Below are positions 26,478 to 35,920 of a stretch of 64,000 bases of DNA, one piece after another. The notes under the pieces are model-generated. The model did no database searches, was not told the DNA's origin, and was given only the letters and a program-made list of their open reading frames with translations. The first letter of the stretch is position 1. Every line of letters starts with the position of its first letter. Source of the DNA: Nocardioides daphniae (GTDB lineage: Bacteria > Actinomycetota > Actinomycetes > Propionibacteriales > Nocardioidaceae); assembly GCF_004777465.1 (NCBI RefSeq), contig NZ_CP038462.1, positions 3,410,001 through 3,474,000 on the forward strand. Reading direction: 5' to 3'. A program made the position numbers and the translations under genes.

Positions 26478-26503
26478 GAAATGAACGGCCGTTCGATCAT
26501 TTC
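26478..26503. repeat. 26-base palindromic element, copy 1
   Basis: GAAATGAACG, a central GCCGTT and CGATCATTTC form a near-perfect palindrome between the acyl-CoA dehydrogenase and lipoprotein genes. An identical 26-base copy lies at 55407-55432. The rest of the gap 26382-26615 shows only a GGGAGGG ribosome site. Confidence 0.8.
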
Positions 26504-26615
26504 CCACACCCGCCCCCGGGCGGGCAACGAGCCGGCCCGTCAGGCAAGACACCCGGCGCCCTGTCGGCGCCAACTGCTTGGGTGGTCGTACGCACATTCC
26601 TCGGGAGGGCATGCG

Positions 26616-27452
26616 ATGCGACGCTTCACCTTGCGTACGACGACGGCACTGGTCGGCACGGCACTGGCGGCCTCACTGGTCGCGGGGTGTGCCCAGGAAC
26701 CGCCCGCGGCCGAGCCGCGACGCAGCGTCAGCCCCGAACCCAGCGCGGAACCGTCCGACTCACCCTCGGAGTCTCCTTCCGAGTCGGTCGACCCCGAGGA
26801 GCCGCAGGAGGTCGAGACGGCCGTCGAGCGGCCCTCCCCCTTCCGCCGGATCCCCGACGGCCTGGTGGAGACACCGTCGGAGGTGGAGCTCGGGCGGCTC
26901 TCGGTCGGGGGACGGGACAGGCTGAGCGGTGAGAAGTTCGCGATCGCCGTGGCCCAGTTCATCGTCGACACCGGTGAGGCCCGCAACCAGGGCGCGGTGA
27001 TCGACGCGGTCGCCTCCCCGCGACTCTCCGAGACGGCCCGAGACCAGGTGGTCGCCGACTACGACGGGCAGCGCGGCCTCCAGGTGGAGCGGGTCCTCAC
27101 GGCCGACGGAGAGACCTGGATGCGCTCCGGCACCACCGGCAAGCGGAAGGCGCCCCGCGAGGTGCGCGTCGAGCTGGCCGGGGTGATGGACAACGGCGTC
27201 CCCGACCAGGTCTTCGTGGGCGCGGTCCGCGTCGACGTCGTACGCCGCGCCGGTCGCTGGGAGGTCTCGCACGTCGCCGGCCCCGCCGTGCGCGCCCCGC
27301 TCCCCACGCGGCTCGCCAGCGTGAAGCCGTTCCTCGAGGGGCGGCACTGGCGCCAGCTCCCGGCAGTCGGTGACGCGAGGAAGCCGGCGGCCGAGCCCGG
27401 GCGCAAGCCCAGGCCCGACCGAGCCTCCGCCAAGAGGAAGAGGAAGCGCTGA
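26616..27452 (+). CDS. Secreted lipoprotein of unknown function
   Basis: A 278-residue lipoprotein with a short basic N-terminus, a hydrophobic stretch and lipobox LVAGC (Cys25). A Pro/Ser/Glu-rich spacer of about 45 residues leads to a 150-residue mixed domain (SGEKFAIAVAQFIVDTGEARN to WEVSHVAGPAV) and a very basic tail ending KRKRKR. I do not recognise the domain; the fold resembles small extracytoplasmic domains that follow lipobox linkers. ATG at 26616 has GGGAGGG seven bases upstream, which excludes the nearby ATG at 26611. Confidence 0.75.
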   Translation: MRRFTLRTTTALVGTALAASLVAGCAQEPPAAEPRRSVSPEPSAEPSDSPSESPSESVDPEEPQEVETAVERPSPFRRIPDGLVETPSEVELGRLSVGGRDRLSGEKFAIAVAQFIVDTGEARNQGAVIDAVASPRLSETARDQVVADYDGQRGLQVERVLTADGETWMRSGTTGKRKAPREVRVELAGVMDNGVPDQVFVGAVRVDVVRRAGRWEVSHVAGPAVRAPLPTRLASVKPFLEGRHWRQLPAVGDARKPAAEPGRKPRPDRASAKRKRKR

Positions 27453-27453
27453 C

Positions 27454-28494
27454 TCAGCTGGTCGCCAGCCGCGTGTTGTCGATCTCGGGGTAGTGCCGAC
27501 GCATCGCGACCTTGCGCTCCAGCTCCTCGATGATCCGCGGCGCGAAGTCGACGCCGTTGAGCTCCTGGGCGCTGCCCAGGCCGCCGGGGCTGAAGACGTT
27601 GATCTCCATCAGCTTGTCGCCCACGATGTCGAGCCCGACCAGGAACATCCCGTCGGAGACCAGCTTGGGCCGGACCACGTCGACCAGCTCCAGCATCTCG
27701 TCGGTCACCGCCACCTTCACCGCCTTGCCGCCGGCCGACATGTTGGAGCGGATGTCGCCCTTCGGCGTGGTGCGGCGGAAGGCGGCGTACGAGCCGTCGA
27801 CCTCGAGCGGGCGCCCGTTCATCACGAAGAGCCGCACGTCGCCGTTGACCGCGTCGGGCAGGAACTCCTGCGCCACCACGTAGCCGTCACGGGCGATCGC
27901 CTCGATGATCTGGTTGAGGTTGGCAGACTCCTTGTCGTCGATCAGGAAGACACCCGCGCCACCGGACCCCTGCAGCGGCTTCAGGACCGCCTTGCCGCCG
28001 AGCTCGTCGACGAACGCGCTGATCTGCTGCTCGTCGCGCGAGATGAGGGTGCGCGGGCGGACCACCTCGGGGAAGTGCTGGAAGTAGGCCTTCGAGAGCG
28101 CGTTGGCCAGGCTGGTGGGGTCGTTGACGACCAGGACGCCGGTGCTGGCGATGAGCTGGCCGAAGGCGACGCCTGCGTTGTTGGCCCACGGTGACGAGTC
28201 GGCGTCGTCAGCGGGGTCGTTGCGGAGCATCACGACGTCGAACTCGTCGAGCGCGATCAGCCTCTCCATGTCGGGGCGCTGCACGTCCTCGAGGTGCTTC
28301 TTCAGCGAGCGGTAGTTCTTTGCCTCCCCGGCCCGCGCCTTGGCGGTCAGCGTGCCGTCGGGCTGGTAGGAGAAGTCCCCGATGCCCATGAACCAGGCCT
28401 CGTGACCCATCTGGCGTGCGGTGACGGCGAGCCGGTTGGTGGTGTAGTACTCCTGCTCGGTCTCGATCGCGTTGACCACGAATCCGATCTTCAT
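27454..28494 (-). CDS. Glutathione synthetase-like ATP-grasp ligase
   Basis: This 346-residue ATP-grasp enzyme related to GshB and RimK has an N-terminal prokaryotic-type domain (MKIGFVVNAIETEQEYYTT), the glycine-rich lid LKPLQGSGGAGVF and the Mg-binding MEINVFSPGGLG. These enzymes form an amide bond between a carboxylate and an amine at the cost of ATP. Actinobacteria normally use mycothiol rather than glutathione, and the gene is coupled (ATGA) to a DUF1704 metallopeptidase, so a different ligation substrate is likely. Last gene of a three-gene unit. Confidence 0.85.
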   Translation of the reverse strand: MKIGFVVNAIETEQEYYTTNRLAVTARQMGHEAWFMGIGDFSYQPDGTLTAKARAGEAKNYRSLKKHLEDVQRPDMERLIALDEFDVVMLRNDPADDADSSPWANNAGVAFGQLIASTGVLVVNDPTSLANALSKAYFQHFPEVVRPRTLISRDEQQISAFVDELGGKAVLKPLQGSGGAGVFLIDDKESANLNQIIEAIARDGYVVAQEFLPDAVNGDVRLFVMNGRPLEVDGSYAAFRRTTPKGDIRSNMSAGGKAVKVAVTDEMLELVDVVRPKLVSDGMFLVGLDIVGDKLMEINVFSPGGLGSAQELNGVDFAPRIIEELERKVAMRRHYPEIDNTRLATS

Positions 28495-29660
28495 GCGTGT
28501 CCTTCCACTAGTTGGCTCAGGTCAGTCACCCCTGAGGCCCACCCGAGTCGCTCGGTCGACGTCGGGTCGTCCAGGTAGCGCGGCAGCAGCCGCGGCGGCG
28601 CGAGCGCGCCTCGTTCGTCGAGCTCGGCGATGAGCGGCAGGTCCTGCAGGGAGAACTTGCCCAGCCAGAGCAGGTCGAGGTCGCCGTCGTCGGCGAGGTG
28701 GGCCAGCAGGTCGACGACACCCCGCAGGTAGATCGCGTCCTTCGTCGTGCCGCCCGCGCGGTAGACGCGCATGACGGTGGTGAAGGCGCTGCCCTCCGGC
28801 ACCCCCGCCTCGACCAGGGCCGCGTACGCCTGTGCGAACGACGCGCCGTCGACCATCCGGTGCACGGTGAGCACCCGGTCGGCGAGCTGGCGCAGGCGGA
28901 AGGGCGTCAAACCGCCGCAAGCCACCTCGCCCAGCACGGCGAGCCCCTCCTGGGTCTCGTCGTAGCCGGCGAGCCCGGTGCCCAGCACCTTGACCGGCTG
29001 GGCCAGGCCGTTGACGTGGGTGACCAGGTGGGTGCCGACCTCGTGGTGGAGCAGCGCGGCGGCGCGGTTGCGCTGGATCGTGCTCTCCGGGCCGATCAGC
29101 AGGGTGTCGCCGGAGACCATGACGCCGTTGACGTCGGGCCGGATCTCGGCGTGCATCTCGATGCCGGGCGCCTGCTCGCGGTAGTAGCCGATCTCCTCGG
29201 TGGCGAGCGCACAGAACTGCTCCGCGTCCAGCGGGTCACCTGCCGGTTCGACCCACCCGATCCCGGCCAGCACCCGCTCGGCGTGCTCACGCAGGCCGGG
29301 CGAAACGCCGCCGTACAGCTCGATGCTCAGCGCGTGGAAGTCGGCGGTGTCGCGGGCCTTCAGCATCTCGAGCTGGAGGGCCAGCTCACGGTGCTTGGCG
29401 CGCAGCAGGTGCGCGAGGGTGCGGTCCTCGACGGTCGTCACGTCGATCCCGGCGAGCTGCTCCTCCAGGACGGCGGGCTCGTCGGAGAGCTCGCGGTAGG
29501 TGAAGACCGGGTCGGTGACGCGGCCGGCGAGGAACTCCTGCTTCGCCTCGTCGGCGTCGACCGGGGTGATGTGGAGCAGGAAGCTGAAGCTCTCCGAGAC
29601 CTGCGCGAGCGCCCGGTCGACAGCCAGGTCGGCGGCGGAGAAGGGGGAGGTGCCGCTCAT
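28491..29660 (-). CDS. DUF1704 metallopeptidase-like protein (QEGLA motif family)
   Basis: This 389-residue member of the family named for the motif QEGLA is annotated elsewhere as 'flavohemoglobin expression-modulating' and is related to the eukaryotic MATCAP tyrosine carboxypeptidases. The zinc site is visible as HHEVGTHLVTH (HExxxH type) followed by GYDETQEGLAVLGE with the third ligand or catalytic Glu. The N-terminal third is helical. It starts in an ATGA overlap with the amidohydrolase upstream and ends in one with the ATP-grasp gene downstream. A carboxypeptidase role is inferred from homology; the substrate is unknown. Confidence 0.82.
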   Translation of the reverse strand: MSGTSPFSAADLAVDRALAQVSESFSFLLHITPVDADEAKQEFLAGRVTDPVFTYRELSDEPAVLEEQLAGIDVTTVEDRTLAHLLRAKHRELALQLEMLKARDTADFHALSIELYGGVSPGLREHAERVLAGIGWVEPAGDPLDAEQFCALATEEIGYYREQAPGIEMHAEIRPDVNGVMVSGDTLLIGPESTIQRNRAAALLHHEVGTHLVTHVNGLAQPVKVLGTGLAGYDETQEGLAVLGEVACGGLTPFRLRQLADRVLTVHRMVDGASFAQAYAALVEAGVPEGSAFTTVMRVYRAGGTTKDAIYLRGVVDLLAHLADDGDLDLLWLGKFSLQDLPLIAELDERGALAPPRLLPRYLDDPTSTERLGWASGVTDLSQLVEGHA

Positions 29661-30445
29661 CGGTCGAGGTCGGCCAGGGACTTCTCGAGCACCGGGAGCG
29701 TGGCCGTGAGTGCGGCACGGATCTCCTCGAGGTGGTCGTCGCGGACCTCTCCGGTCCACTCGTCCATCCAGGTCTTCTTGAACTCCAGCGCCAGCACGCA
29801 GCCGACCCCGGGATATCGGGTGTGGACGAACCAGGCCAACGCCCGCCCCTTGAAGGCGACGTTCTCCCGGGCGTCGACCCGATGTCCTCGCACGACCTGC
29901 TCCCCGAGGGCGCGGACGAAGCGGTCGACCAGCGGCCCGAAGACCTCCTGGTTGACGCTGCCGGTGCCCACGTTGACCTCGGGGTTGTCCGCGTCGGGCG
30001 CGGGCTGGGCGGCGGCACCGTCGCGGCGGTGGTTGTACGAGTGCACGTCGAGCAGCACGAACGGGCCGCGGGCGGCAACCTCGTCCAGCCGCTCGGCGAG
30101 GGCTGCGTACACGTGGTCGTAGACGGCGAGGCTGCCCTCGGTCAGCTCCTTCGACAGCGGCGGGTCGCGCCACACGTCGAGACCCCAGCAGTCGTCGGGC
30201 TCGCGGTAGACGGCCTCCTCGCGGGGCCGGTTGAGGTCGACCTCGAAGCGGGAGCGGTGGGTGACCATCCGGCTCGGCACCACCGAGGCGATCCGGTCGG
30301 TGAAGGGGTCCTCCTCGCGCAGCCGGGTGTCCTCGTCGAGCACCATCTCGGGCTGCAGCTCCGGTCGCACCTCGTGGCCGGCGTGCACCGACGTGGCGAC
30401 GACCTGACCGTCCCAGGGGCCGACGAACTCAACGATCTCGTCCAT
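29657..30445 (-). CDS. N-formylglutamate amidohydrolase-family protein
   Basis: This 262-residue protein of the N-formylglutamate amidohydrolase (HutG-type) family shows likely metal ligands in SVHAGHEVRPE, FEVDLNR and LLDVHSYNHRR, and ends with ALEFKKTWMDEWTG. No histidine-degradation gene is near, so formylglutamate is unlikely to be its real substrate. It heads the three-gene coupled unit with DUF1704 and ATP-grasp and is divergent from the transporter gene at 30563. Confidence 0.82.
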   Translation of the reverse strand: MDEIVEFVGPWDGQVVATSVHAGHEVRPELQPEMVLDEDTRLREEDPFTDRIASVVPSRMVTHRSRFEVDLNRPREEAVYREPDDCWGLDVWRDPPLSKELTEGSLAVYDHVYAALAERLDEVAARGPFVLLDVHSYNHRRDGAAAQPAPDADNPEVNVGTGSVNQEVFGPLVDRFVRALGEQVVRGHRVDARENVAFKGRALAWFVHTRYPGVGCVLALEFKKTWMDEWTGEVRDDHLEEIRAALTATLPVLEKSLADLDR

Positions 30446-30562
30446 GGGGGTTCCCTACCCACGGGCGGCGCTGGCTCAACCATCAGCGGGCTGAGCGGTG
30501 ACGCGACACCCACCCAGCACAGCCTCACCTTCGTTGCGTCGCCCCGCCGCCGGAGTCACGAT

Positions 30563-31303
30563 GTGGGCGTGAGCTTCGACATCGGCACCGACGACGACCC
30601 GCAGCACTTCCACGACCAGATGAAGGGCTCCGTGACGGGCCGTCTCAACTGGCTGCGCGCGGCCGTGCTCGGCGCCAACGACGGCATCATCTCCACCGCT
30701 GGCGTGGTGATGGGTGTCGCGGGCGCCACCACCGACGAGTCCGCGATCCTGCTGGCCGGCGTGGCCGCGCTGACGGCCGGCGCGATCAGCATGGCCGCCG
30801 GCGAGTACGTCTCGGTCTCCACCCAGCGCGACTCCGAGAAGTCGATCCTGGCCATGGAGAAGATCGAGTTGGAGCAGATGCCCGAGACCGAGCGCAACGA
30901 GCTGGCCAGGATGCTGCGCGACAAGGGTCTCAGTGAGGCGACGGCCCAGCAGGTCGCCACCGAGATGCACGAGCACGACGCGCTGGCCGCCCACGCCGAG
31001 ATCGAGTTCGGCATCGACCCCGACGAGCTCACCAACCCGTGGCACGCGGCCTGGGCGTCGATGGTGGCCTTCACCCTGGGTGCCCTCGTGCCGCTGCTGG
31101 TGCTCGCCCTGCTGCCGGCGTCCGTACGCCTGCCGCTCACCGTCGTGGTGGTCGCCGTGGCGCTCGCCGTCACCGGCGCCGTCAGCGCCCACCTGGGCTT
31201 CAGCCCCAAGCTCCGCGCGGTCATGCGCAACGTCGTGGGCGGCCTCCTGGCGATGGGCATCACCTACCTCGTCGGCATGCTCTTCGGCGTGACCGTGGGC
31301 TGA
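30563..31303 (+). CDS. VIT1/CCC1-family Fe2+/Mn2+ transporter
   Basis: This membrane protein of about 246 residues shows the family signature GANDGIISTAGVVMGVAGA in the first transmembrane helix, then AGAISMAAGEYVSVSTQRDSE, a long acidic/helical cytoplasmic segment with His and Glu for metal, and three C-terminal hydrophobic helices. It moves ferrous iron or manganese out of the cytosol. GTG at 30563 has CGGAG seven bases upstream; GTG at 30569 is possible. It is followed after 12 bases by thpR. Confidence 0.88.
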   Translation: MGVSFDIGTDDDPQHFHDQMKGSVTGRLNWLRAAVLGANDGIISTAGVVMGVAGATTDESAILLAGVAALTAGAISMAAGEYVSVSTQRDSEKSILAMEKIELEQMPETERNELARMLRDKGLSEATAQQVATEMHEHDALAAHAEIEFGIDPDELTNPWHAAWASMVAFTLGALVPLLVLALLPASVRLPLTVVVVAVALAVTGAVSAHLGFSPKLRAVMRNVVGGLLAMGITYLVGMLFGVTVG

Positions 31304-31315
31304 CCCCGGGCCGCC

Positions 31316-31879
31316 GTGCGCTGCTTCGTCGCCGTCCTGCCACCGCCCGAGGCCGTCGAGCACCTCGCCGACTTCCTCGAGCCACGCCGGGCGGCGGCCG
31401 ACTTCCGGTGGACCGCGCCCGACCAGGTGCACCTCACGCTCGCCTTCGTCGGCGACCTCGCCGAGCGCCGGCTCGACGACCTCGTCGAACGCCTCGAGCG
31501 GGCGGCGGGCCGGCGGCGTACGGTCGAGACGGCGATCACCGGAGGCGGTGCCTTTCCGCACGTCGCCGGCGCGAAGGTGCTCTGGGCGGGGCTCGACCTC
31601 GACGAGGACGACGCGGTGGAGGTACGCCGGATGGCCGACGGCGCCCGGGCCGCCGCCAACCGGGCGGGGGCCGCGGTCGACGGCCAGCGCTTCCGGCCGC
31701 ACCTGACCGTGGCCCGCTGCGGCAGGCCCACCGAGGTCAGCGACTGGGTGCGCCTGCTCGACACCTACCGCGGCCCGGCGTGGACGATCGACACCTTCAC
31801 GCTCGTGGAGTCACACCTGGGCGAGGGGCCGCGCGGGCGGCCGCGGTACGAGGTGGTGGCGGAGCTCCCGCTGGGCTGA
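31316..31879 (+). CDS. thpR: RNA 2',3'-cyclic phosphodiesterase (2H family, LigT/ThpR)
   Basis: A 187-residue 2H phosphoesterase. The two catalytic motifs are HLTLAF and HLTVAR, correctly spaced, after the family start RCFVAVLPPPEAVEHL. It hydrolyses 2',3'-cyclic phosphates to 2'-phosphates in RNA. GTG start 12 bases after the transporter stop suggests one transcript. Confidence 0.92.
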   Translation: MRCFVAVLPPPEAVEHLADFLEPRRAAADFRWTAPDQVHLTLAFVGDLAERRLDDLVERLERAAGRRRTVETAITGGGAFPHVAGAKVLWAGLDLDEDDAVEVRRMADGARAAANRAGAAVDGQRFRPHLTVARCGRPTEVSDWVRLLDTYRGPAWTIDTFTLVESHLGEGPRGRPRYEVVAELPLG

Positions 31880-31885
31880 CGCCGC

Positions 31886-32569
31886 TCAGCTGCGCCGCAG
31901 CACGGTCAGCCCCACCAGGCGCGAGACCACCATCGCGACGTAGAAGACGCCGATGACCTGCTCGACCATCACGAACGAGCGCGCGTGGTCGACGACGGGG
32001 TAGACGTCGGAGAGCCCGACGCTGGTGAGCGTCGTGAACGACAGGTAGAGCAGGTCGAACCAGGCCAGCGGCTCCGCGCCGTCCGGGCTGGCGGCCCCGA
32101 CGAAGGAGCCCGGCCAGACCACCTGGACCGCGGCGTACAGGTAGGCGAACGCCCAGGCCACGACCGTGAAGGCCGCGCCGGTCGCGAAGAGCTCGTCGCG
32201 GGTGACGTGGTCGTCGTGGAAGAGATGGCGGAGCATCGCCCACGAGACGAAGAAGTAGAACGGCACGTGGAAGGCCGCCGACACCAGCACCACCGGCCCC
32301 GAGTCCGGCACCACCGCCTCGGCCACCGCCAGCCCCATCGCCGGCAGGCCGAGCAGGATCGCCACCCAGGTGAGCACCTGCGTACGCCGCACCACCATCA
32401 CGGCCGCCAGCACGGCAACCATCTGGAAGACGCCGGCCACCGCCCGCCCCAGCGTCGACTCGTCCAGGCTCGGGTAGGAGAGCACCACCAGCAGCTGGGC
32501 GGCGAGCAGCACGGCCGAGGGGTAGCGCGCCATCAGCGCCGGCAGCGTACGCCGCTCTGTCATCTCCAC
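31886..32569 (-). CDS. Two-helix-pore potassium channel-family protein with divergent filter
   Basis: This 227-residue membrane protein has about six hydrophobic segments and, near the C-terminus, a pore loop FTTLTSVGLSDVYP. This aligns with the K+ channel filter T-x-GYGD but reads SVGLSD, so selectivity may be changed. No RCK/TrkA domain is attached. GTG at 32569 has AGGA eight bases upstream. It lies downstream of pntB but is separated by a strong hairpin. Confidence 0.75.
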   Translation of the reverse strand: MEMTERRTLPALMARYPSAVLLAAQLLVVLSYPSLDESTLGRAVAGVFQMVAVLAAVMVVRRTQVLTWVAILLGLPAMGLAVAEAVVPDSGPVVLVSAAFHVPFYFFVSWAMLRHLFHDDHVTRDELFATGAAFTVVAWAFAYLYAAVQVVWPGSFVGAASPDGAEPLAWFDLLYLSFTTLTSVGLSDVYPVVDHARSFVMVEQVIGVFYVAMVVSRLVGLTVLRRS

Positions 32570-32590
32570 GAGGTGATCCTAGGAACGACC

Positions 32591-32648
32591 TCGGCGGACG
32601 TCATCACCATTGGCTCCCGCAGGAGCCGCTGACGATGACGTCCGCCGA
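32591..32648. terminator. Strong hairpin after pntB, REP-like family
   Basis: TCGGCGGACGTCATC and GATGACGTCCGCCGA are perfect 15-bp arms enclosing a second GGCTCC/GGAGCC stem. It can terminate pntAB transcription. Its ACGTCATC...GATGACGT core is shared with elements at 5687-5728 and 60835-60878. Confidence 0.7.
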
Positions 32649-32673
32649 AGGGCGACCGTACGAGGTCACGTCG

Positions 32674-34116
32674 TCAGGAGAGCGCCTTCACGATGTCCTC
32701 GACGCGGTCCTTCGCGTCGCCGAAGAGCATCCGGCTGTTCTCCTTGAAGAAGAGCGGGTTCTGCACGCCCGCGTAGCCGGTGGCCATGGAGCGCTTGAAG
32801 ACGACGACGTCCTTGGCGTTCCACACCTCCAGCACCGGCATGCCCGCGATCGGCGAGTTGGGCTCCTCGATCGCGGCCGGGTTGACCGTGTCGTTGGCAC
32901 CGATCACCAGCACCACGTCGGTCTCGCCGAAGTCCTCGTTGATCTCGTCCATCTCCAGGACGATGTCGTAGGGGACCTTCGCCTCCGCGAGCAGCACGTT
33001 CATGTGGCCCGGCAGGCGACCCGCGACGGGGTGGATGCCGAAGCGCACGTCCACGCCCTTCGCCTGCAGCTTGCGGGTCATCTCCGCGACCGGGTACTGC
33101 GCCTGCGCCACGGCCATGCCGTAGCCGGGCGTGATCACCACGGACCTCGCGTTGGCCAGCAGCTCGGCGGTCTCGTCCGCGAGGATCTCGCGGTGCTCGC
33201 CGTAGTCGCGGGCCTCACCCTGCACGGCGCCGTCGGAGCCGAAGCCACCGGCGATCACGGAGACGAACGAACGGTTCATCGCCTTGCACATGATGTAGCT
33301 GAGGATCGCACCCGAGGAGCCGACCAGCGCACCGGTGATGATCAGCAGGTTGTTGCCGAGCATGAAGCCGGCGGCAGCCGCGGCCCATCCGGAGTACGAG
33401 TTCAGCATCGAGACCACGACCGGCATGTCGCCGCCGCCGATAGCCGCCACGAGGTGGAAGCCGAGGAAGAGCGCGAGCGCGGTCATCACGACCAGCGGGA
33501 TGGTGCCGAGGTGCTCGTCGGCGTAGCCGTCGATGTTCATGAACCAGACCATCAGCACCAGCGAGATGACGATGACGGCCAGGTTGAGCCAGTGGCGGCC
33601 CGGCAGGACCACCGGCGCCGACTTCATCTTCGCGCTCAGCTTGAGGTTGGCGATGATCGAGCCGGTGAAGGTCACCGCACCGATGAAGACGCCGAGGAAG
33701 ATCTCGACGCCGTGCGCGCCACCCGAGGCCTCGGGGTGCGCGAAGTAGGTGTTGAAGCCGACCAGGACGGCCGCGAGGCCGACGAACGAGTGGAGCAGCG
33801 CCACCAGCTCGGGCATGCCCGTCATCTCGACGGTCTTCGCCTTGCGGGCACCGATCACCGCGCCGATCGCGATCGGGACGAGGATCAGCACCAGGGTCAG
33901 GCCGACGCCGTGGCCGTAGCCGAACTCGGCCTGCTGGAGGGCCAGCAGGATGGTCGCCACCAGGGCGATGCCCATGCCGGCGATGCCGGCCTGGTTGCCG
34001 CGCTTGGCGGTCTCGTGCTTCGACAGCCCGGCGAGGGCGACGATGAAGAGGACGCCGGCGACGACGTACGCGCCCTGGATCAGGCCCGAGAGCTTCTCGG
34101 AGGTCAGGAGGTCCAT
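32674..34116 (-). CDS. pntB: NAD(P) transhydrogenase subunit beta
   Basis: This 480-residue protein has about nine transmembrane helices (domain II) followed by the NADP(H)-binding domain III, visible as [27 protein letters not shown] and [11 protein letters not shown]. With PntA it couples proton entry to hydride transfer from NADH to NADP+. It starts one base after the pntA stop on the minus strand. Confidence 0.95.
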   Translation of the reverse strand: MDLLTSEKLSGLIQGAYVVAGVLFIVALAGLSKHETAKRGNQAGIAGMGIALVATILLALQQAEFGYGHGVGLTLVLILVPIAIGAVIGARKAKTVEMTGMPELVALLHSFVGLAAVLVGFNTYFAHPEASGGAHGVEIFLGVFIGAVTFTGSIIANLKLSAKMKSAPVVLPGRHWLNLAVIVISLVLMVWFMNIDGYADEHLGTIPLVVMTALALFLGFHLVAAIGGGDMPVVVSMLNSYSGWAAAAAGFMLGNNLLIITGALVGSSGAILSYIMCKAMNRSFVSVIAGGFGSDGAVQGEARDYGEHREILADETAELLANARSVVITPGYGMAVAQAQYPVAEMTRKLQAKGVDVRFGIHPVAGRLPGHMNVLLAEAKVPYDIVLEMDEINEDFGETDVVLVIGANDTVNPAAIEEPNSPIAGMPVLEVWNAKDVVVFKRSMATGYAGVQNPLFFKENSRMLFGDAKDRVEDIVKALS

Positions 34117-34117
34117 G

Positions 34118-35647
34118 TCAGTCCTTCCTGAACATCTCGAGCATGCGGACGGTCACCAGGAAGCCACCGAAGATGTTGATGGAGGCGACCAGGATCGCCA
34201 CCACCGCCAGCACGGTGACCAACGGGTTGTCGTTGCCGACCTGCAGGATTCCGCCGACCAGGATGATCCCCGAGATCGCGTTGGTCTCGGCCATCAGCGG
34301 GGTGTGCAGGGCGTGCGCCACGTTGGAGATCACGTAGTAGCCGACGAAGACCGACAGCATCAGCACGGTGAGCTGCTCGAGCAGCGTCGAGGTCGAGAAC
34401 ATGGCGACCGCGCCGAAGAGCACGGCGGCGGCAGCGGCGGCGTACAGCTTGACCTTGGGGTCGACCGGCTTCTTCTCCGCCTTGACCGGGGCCGCGGCCT
34501 CGGGGGCGGCGGCCGGGGCGGCCGAGACCTGCACGGGCGGCGGCGGCCACATCGACTCACCGTCGAGCGTGACCGTGATGCCGCGCTGGATGACGTCGTC
34601 GAAGTCGAGGGTGACCTGTCCGTCCTTGCCCGGGGTGAGCAGCTTGAACAGGTTGACGATGTTGGTGCCGTAGAGCTGGCTGGTCTGGGCAGCCAGGCGT
34701 CCGGCCAGGTCGGTGTAGCCGAGGACCACGACGCCGTTGTCGGTGACCACCCGCTCCCCGGTCCTGGTTGCGGCAGCGTTGCCACCGTTGGCGGCAGCCA
34801 TGTCGACGATGACGCTGCCGCCACGCATGGCGGCGATCGTCTCGGCGGTGATGAGCTTCGGGGCCGGGCGGCCCGGGATCAGCGCGGTGGTGATGACGAT
34901 GTCGGCGTTGCGCGCCTCCTCGTCGTACATCAGCGCGGTGGCCGCCTCCTGCTCGGCGGTCATCTCCTTGGCGTAGCCGTCGGAGGAGACCTCCTGCTCC
35001 ATCTGGACGTGGACGAACTCCGCACCCATGGACTCGACCTGCTCCGCCACCTCGGGGCGTACGTCGAAGGCACGCACGACGGCGCCCATCGACGACGCCG
35101 CACCGATCGCGGCGAGGCCGGCCACGCCCGCGCCCACCACGAAGACCCTGGCGGGGGCGGTCTTGCCGGCGGCGGTGACCTGGCCGGTGAACATCCGGCC
35201 GAACTCGTGGGCCGCCTCGATGACGGCGCGGTAGCCCGCGACGTTGGCCATCGACGACAGCACGTCCATGGACTGCGCGCGCGAGATGCGCGGCACCGCG
35301 TCCATGGCCAGGGCGGTGACGCCCGCGGCGGTGAACTTCTCGATCAGCTCGGGGCTTCGGCCCGGAGCCATGATGGACACGACGGTGGAGCCTCGGCGCA
35401 GCTGGCCGATCTCCTCGTCGGTGGGGGCGTTGACCTTGACGATGACGTCGCTCGACCACACGGTCGCGTGGTCGCCGACCCTGATGCCGGCGGCGGTGTA
35501 CGCCTCGTCCGGCTGGTCCGCTGCCTGTCCGGCGCCGGACTCGACGACGACGTCATAGCCGAGCTTGGTCAGCTGCTCGGCCGTCTTCGCCGTGGCTGCG
35601 ACGAGTGACTCGCCGGGCCAGGCTTCCCGGGGGATCCCGATTCGCAC
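34118..35647 (-). CDS. pntA: NAD(P) transhydrogenase subunit alpha (full-length fused form)
   Basis: This 509-residue protein combines the NAD(H)-binding domain I ([12 protein letters not shown] at the start, [17 protein letters not shown], Rossmann [13 protein letters not shown]) and a C-terminal membrane part of about four helices joined by an Ala/Pro linker. Many bacteria split this into PntAA and PntAB; here it is one chain, as in E. coli. I chose GTG at 35647 because AGGAGGT lies at the right spacing (35652-35658), which removes 23 residues from the longest reading. Confidence 0.95.
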   Translation of the reverse strand: MRIGIPREAWPGESLVAATAKTAEQLTKLGYDVVVESGAGQAADQPDEAYTAAGIRVGDHATVWSSDVIVKVNAPTDEEIGQLRRGSTVVSIMAPGRSPELIEKFTAAGVTALAMDAVPRISRAQSMDVLSSMANVAGYRAVIEAAHEFGRMFTGQVTAAGKTAPARVFVVGAGVAGLAAIGAASSMGAVVRAFDVRPEVAEQVESMGAEFVHVQMEQEVSSDGYAKEMTAEQEAATALMYDEEARNADIVITTALIPGRPAPKLITAETIAAMRGGSVIVDMAAANGGNAAATRTGERVVTDNGVVVLGYTDLAGRLAAQTSQLYGTNIVNLFKLLTPGKDGQVTLDFDDVIQRGITVTLDGESMWPPPPVQVSAAPAAAPEAAAPVKAEKKPVDPKVKLYAAAAAAVLFGAVAMFSTSTLLEQLTVLMLSVFVGYYVISNVAHALHTPLMAETNAISGIILVGGILQVGNDNPLVTVLAVVAILVASINIFGGFLVTVRMLEMFRKD

Positions 35648-35809
35648 GACTACCTCCTGTAGGGGCTCCCCCACCGGCTCTGCCGTCGTGCAACGACAGG
35701 GGTGGGGCAGCGTCAAGGTACCTGCCGAAGCCGGAGGTCACAGGAGGGTCTCATCGTGGGCCGCCTCACACGGGGCGTGACCGGCGACCACGGGTCGGAC
35801 CGGGCGTGC

Positions 35810-35920
35810 TCAGCCCAGCATCATCACGAAGGGCGCCACCAGCAGAAACAGCGTGATGCTGAAGGCGACCAGCGGCGGGGGTGCAGGCTGCTCGGTGGAC
35901 TGCGGCTCGAGGATGGCCAT
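35810..35920 (-). CDS. Small single-helix membrane protein upstream of pntA
   Basis: A 36-residue reading starting MAILEPQSTEQPAPPPLV and ending with one hydrophobic helix (VAFSITLFLLVAPFVMML). GGAAGGA lies about 12 bases before the ATG. It is on the same strand and 162 bases upstream of pntA, so it could share its promoter. The Pro-rich, then single-helix design looks like a real small membrane protein, but I know no family for it. Confidence 0.45.
   Translation of the reverse strand: MAILEPQSTEQPAPPPLVAFSITLFLLVAPFVMMLG

Noticed and set aside
27454..28494. True glutathione synthesis gene
   Set aside because: No gshA-like partner is seen and the coupling is with DUF1704 and an amidohydrolase; the name would only reflect fold similarity.
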